In this document: one piece after another, positions 61,085 to 64,000 of the stretch
Position numbering within the stretch: the stretch's first letter is position 1
Layout of the letters: each line of letters begins with the position of its first letter
Position numbers and translations under genes: made by a program
The notes under the pieces: model-generated
What the model was told of the DNA's origin: nothing
What the model saw: the letters and a program-made list of their open reading frames with translations, nothing else
Database searches by the model: none
Assembly (NCBI GenBank): GCA_003054655.1
Contig: QAYZ01000014.1
Coordinates: 310,001-374,000 of the forward strand
DNA: 64,000 bases
Source of the DNA: Spartobacteria bacterium LR76
GTDB taxonomy: Bacteria; Verrucomicrobiota; Verrucomicrobiia; Chthoniobacterales; Terrimicrobiaceae
Direction: 5' to 3'

Positions 61085-64000
61085 TCAGGGATTAAACTCG
61101 CGGGCATTGACGATCCGCCATTTGTAAAAACTCCCCAAGTCCTGTGGAGTTGCTGCAGGGTTCCCGGAATAGATCGAGGCGTAATCCGGGATGCCGCTCT
61201 CGCTCGGCTTGATGAAGCGCTCCATTGTCACAGAACCCCGCATCTCACCGAGGACAACGTCCTTTTGCTCATTCCATTTCGCGTACTCCGCAGTGCTGGC
61301 TCTAGGCACCTGCTTGAGGGACTGGACGCGATAGTGAACTGTGAACGTGTTTGACTTGGTGGTCAACCGGCCCTGGAGGTTGGCATAGGGACGCTCTCGA
61401 GAATTGTCCCCCGTCAGCGAGTTTACCGACCAAAATCCCGCCATCACGCTGTCGGCATTGCTTCCATTCCCGGTGAGTTGCTGGCCTTTGGGAACAAGAT
61501 GGATTTCGCAGATTTCCGTTGCTGATCGGAAAACCTTCCCGTCCGAGAATCGCAAGTCAAATTGCTTCAGGGTTTCCTGCGCGTCGATCGGCAGGCGAAG
61601 GTTTACCGACAATGGGGCGATGTCGTTCAGTTTGTAATCTGCGGATCGCGCGGCTGTTGGGATCGCGAGCATTTCTTCCGCTCGGAGCAGTGACACCAGC
61701 CCGGTCGCCCTTTTGATGTACGAGAAGGGCTCGATGGCGTAGTTCATATTGATCTTTCCCGCCGTTGAAAAGGGCTCGCTAATGGCATATGGCTCTACGA
61801 CCGGCATCCAAAAGAAGTCCAGCCACAGATGGTCCGGAGGGTCGCTCGCGCCGGAGTGCCCTGGCTGGGGTCTCAACAAAAGCGTGCACCATGTGTTTCC
61901 CGTGTTTTTTGACGGATTACTGCTATCGAAGGCTTGGTTTCCTGATTTCAGCCGCGTGGGCAGGGAGCCAAACATTCCCGGGCCAGGGGTCTGGCGATTG
62001 GGTGAAAAAAACGTCTTTCCGACTGCGACCTGACTGAAGTTGTCTTTGAAGTAGGGCACCTTGCTGCCGTCGCCCCGATAGTTATTGCCCTCGTCTGGCT
62101 TGTTGATATAGGCGCCATCGGCCGTAACCGCCACGCCATTGTCAAAATCCCCGTACGCCTGAAATGCCTTGGCGGATCGGTCTGGCGCTCCGGCGCTCTC
62201 TTTGAATTTGGGGAACTTGGGAAAGAACTTGTTGTCATATTTGGCATTTGCCACGAGCCGATCCGCGAGCGGCGGCTCGAAAAAACCGGCGCCAAAACCG
62301 GGCGATGGCCCGCCTTCGGTGTCGGACAACGCGCTTCCCGTCATCTGATTGAGGATTTGTGGCAGGGGGTTCAGATAGTTTTCGGCACCTGCCGCCACCC
62401 TTGTGGTGTTGAAGTATCCCAAGGTCGGCATGAAGACTCCCGGCGGAACGTAGGAACTGCCGGCGACCAGTCGGAAATCGCCGTGGTACGGGATGACCGT
62501 CCGAAAGGTATCTGTCGGCCAGATGATGGACCCCGCTCCATTCCTGGGTCGCCCATCGGGATTCGTCAATCGTCCGCCACCGTGGCCATCGATCGCACCA
62601 TCTCGCTGGAACGCCCACCAATACTGCATGTCCGTCGCGGGAGTGCCTTGGCCTCTATTTCCCTCGGCACTGGCGGGCGTACCGGAGGTTTTCAACTCAG
62701 GAATAGGGAAATCTGCCGCCGGAAATTCCAGGTCGATAGTTTGCACGACGGCGGAGCGACTTAGGATCTTTACCCGCACCGTGCCGCCGGAAAACTGCAT
62801 CACCGGGTTTGGCCCGCTTGGCACCGAAATCGTAATGGGAACCCCGACGAGGTTGTACGGAGTCAGGTAGGGTTTGGATTGGACATCGGCTGGCAGCGGT
62901 GCGCGGGCCTCCGAGACATAGCGGTCAACGAGCCCTTTGCGGCTTCCGATATAAGATCCCCACGGATGGTATCCCCAGACTCCGGTATCGCCAAAATCTA
63001 CAGTCACCGGAGACGGAATCCCGAGAGAGATGCCGTTGACCTGCAAACCACCCAGTTGCTCGACTTCCAGCGTGTAATCCATGGCAAACTGCGTCCAGCC
63101 GTGCGCAGGCGCAAAGAAGTCAAAGATCAGCATCGCCTGAATGCGGCGCTCGGTCGCTGCCAAGGGAGCTACGAGGGTCTTGTTTTTCGGATAGGTGGCA
63201 TCTCCCGGAAAACTGTTGCTTGCGCGCTTGGCATCCGCTACCGAATCGCTTCCGTTGGGAGGACCGACGGGCGCACTTGCGGTTCCTGCGGCGCCGTCTG
63301 CACAGCAGATAAAAAAAAGTCCAGCTTCGGAGATCGTTGCAAAGCGCCCGAAGCCCTGAAGCGAGGTGGTATCTGGAACGCCCGAGGGATAAGAGGAGCC
63401 CAAGCCTTGAGGAACCTTCAGCGGCGTGACTGTCCCATGGCCTTTCCAGACATCCAGCGTGGTGGTTTTTCGCCCTGTGGTAAATTGCACGGCATTGTCG
63501 GCGGCACTCTGGGAGCTATAGCCGTTCGGCGTGAGATTATCGTCATAGAGGTTTGTGCAGCGGATATAGTCCAATATCTCGACGAGCAATTGATCCCGAT
63601 CGTCGACGCTCGTTTTTGATCGCAAGGTGCTTCCGTACCCGGGTAACGGCAGATCCGACAGGGCGCGCAAATAGCGGAGTAGTTCCTGGTTGCGCGGAAT
63701 GCCAGCCCAGTCGGCGGTGGGACTCTTGGAGTTTTCTCTTTGGAAATAGTAGGGTTCCCCGCCGATGGTCGAGCAGAAGGCTATCAACCGGTCATATGCT
63801 GTCGCACGGGATGCATTGGTTGTAAGATGATTATAGACTACCGGCCAGACTGCGACGCGGGGTGTGTTGAAAAGAGTGACTTCTGGAGCGCGGCTGGAGG
63901 CAGTGAGAAAGAACCTCGCCGCCTCGAGTTTTTTGCTCGTTAACCCCGACGCTGCGGTCTGCGATGTCCTGTTACTGCTAAATATTAACTCGTCAACGCT
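61085..64000 (-). CDS. Verru_Chthon cassette protein A (5' end outside window)
   Basis: The frame is open to the right edge, so at least 971 residues are encoded and the N-terminal signal lies outside. The visible start (KLEAARFFLTASSRAPEVTLFNTPRVAVWPV) and the blocks LLVEILDYIRCTNLYDD, PFSTAGKINMNYAIEPFSYIKRATG and the final GSFYKWRIVNAREFNP match what I know of Verru_Chthon cassette protein A. These giant exported proteins are tied to small prepilins in Verrucomicrobiota. Function unknown. The pilin-type remnant just downstream suggests a cassette was once longer here. Confidence 0.87.
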   Translation of the reverse strand, partial: SVDELIFSSNRTSQTAASGLTSKKLEAARFFLTASSRAPEVTLFNTPRVAVWPVVYNHLTTNASRATAYDRLIAFCSTIGGEPYYFQRENSKSPTADWAGIPRNQELLRYLRALSDLPLPGYGSTLRSKTSVDDRDQLLVEILDYIRCTNLYDDNLTPNGYSSQSAADNAVQFTTGRKTTTLDVWKGHGTVTPLKVPQGLGSSYPSGVPDTTSLQGFGRFATISEAGLFFICCADGAAGTASAPVGPPNGSDSVADAKRASNSFPGDATYPKNKTLVAPLAATERRIQAMLIFDFFAPAHGWTQFAMDYTLEVEQLGGLQVNGISLGIPSPVTVDFGDTGVWGYHPWGSYIGSRKGLVDRYVSEARAPLPADVQSKPYLTPYNLVGVPITISVPSGPNPVMQFSGGTVRVKILSRSAVVQTIDLEFPAADFPIPELKTSGTPASAEGNRGQGTPATDMQYWWAFQRDGAIDGHGGGRLTNPDGRPRNGAGSIIWPTDTFRTVIPYHGDFRLVAGSSYVPPGVFMPTLGYFNTTRVAAGAENYLNPLPQILNQMTGSALSDTEGGPSPGFGAGFFEPPLADRLVANAKYDNKFFPKFPKFKESAGAPDRSAKAFQAYGDFDNGVAVTADGAYINKPDEGNNYRGDGSKVPYFKDNFSQVAVGKTFFSPNRQTPGPGMFGSLPTRLKSGNQAFDSSNPSKNTGNTWCTLLLRPQPGHSGASDPPDHLWLDFFWMPVVEPYAISEPFSTAGKINMNYAIEPFSYIKRATGLVSLLRAEEMLAIPTAARSADYKLNDIAPLSVNLRLPIDAQETLKQFDLRFSDGKVFRSATEICEIHLVPKGQQLTGNGSNADSVMAGFWSVNSLTGDNSRERPYANLQGRLTTKSNTFTVHYRVQSLKQVPRASTAEYAKWNEQKDVVLGEMRGSVTMERFIKPSESGIPDYASIYSGNPAATPQDLGSFYKWRIVNAREFNP

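Noticed and set aside
1-64000. CRISPR array, rRNA operon, or SusC/SusD pair
   Set aside because: No regularly spaced repeats, rRNA-like sequence, or TonB-dependent receptor or SusD-like gene could be found.

Overview
The window looks like a chromosomal segment of a heterotrophic, polysaccharide-degrading member of Verrucomicrobiota (Terrimicrobium/Chthoniobacter-like). The pointers are two proteins resembling Verru_Chthon cassette protein A, short prepilin-type proteins, PEP-CTERM proteins, GntR- or LacI-headed sensor regulators, DUF5597 and GH2 glycosidases, and a MobF/VirD4-type mobilisation module. No rRNA, CRISPR array or intact tRNA was found.

Layout. 1-3.8 kb: end of a DUF5597 beta-galactosidase-like gene, a GntR/LacI hybrid regulator, a lipoprotein and a prepilin. 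3.9-7.3 kb: an insertion graveyard with an ISL3 transposase remnant, a tRNA 3' end (attachment scar), a tyrosine integrase and an IS3 remnant. 7.4-25.1 kb: polysaccharide locus 1 with a Gfo/Idh oxidoreductase, a clan GH-A glycosidase, a GH10 xylanase, two paralogous secreted proteins, two toroid-type enzymes, a PEP-CTERM protein, an MFS sugar porter, a prepilin, a LacI-family regulator, a PL22-like propeller and a GH2 enzyme. Seven near-identical palindromes (consensus CTTATMTGAATAAG) lie about 45-65 bp before the start codon of every transcription unit here, including the regulator.

25.4-36.1 kb: an NAD salvage and ADP-ribose locus: pncB, nadE, pnuC, nadR, nrtR, pncA, a band-7/major-vault-protein-like gene, a DUF4291 stub, a damaged kptA, a NUDIX hydrolase, an ADP-ribosylglycohydrolase and a dual-specificity phosphatase. 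Most junctions are ATGA overlaps. NrtR-type operators (TAGTGT-N7-ACACYA) lie before pncB and nrtR. 36.1-40.6 kb: an EF-G fragment, a MobF relaxase split by an in-frame TGA, a small partner gene and a LysR fragment.

40.6-55.1 kb: polysaccharide locus 2 with a 2-hydroxyacid dehydrogenase, a CE7-like esterase, a CE4-like deacetylase, a CBM protein, a GH16 enzyme with an inserted domain, a heparinase-like enzyme, a secreted protein, a Verru_Chthon A-like protein, a second LacI-family regulator and a second PEP-CTERM protein. Six copies of a different motif (RCTCTATTGT..GA) sit before its units. 55.5-60.7 kb: the rest of the mobilisation module (VirD4-like coupling protein, ClpP-like protease, metallophosphoesterase and a sigma-like regulator). 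60.7-64 kb: a remnant and a large partial Verru_Chthon A protein.

The most striking pattern is that both polysaccharide loci follow one design. Each has its own regulator of the same LacI subfamily, its own operator motif, one prepilin-class protein, and one PEP-CTERM surface protein whose main domain also occurs fused to a glycosidase of the same locus. This is consistent with a co-regulated, surface-anchored capture system, perhaps doing the job SusD-like proteins do elsewhere. That function is inference. The repeats, fusions and operators are visible in the sequence.
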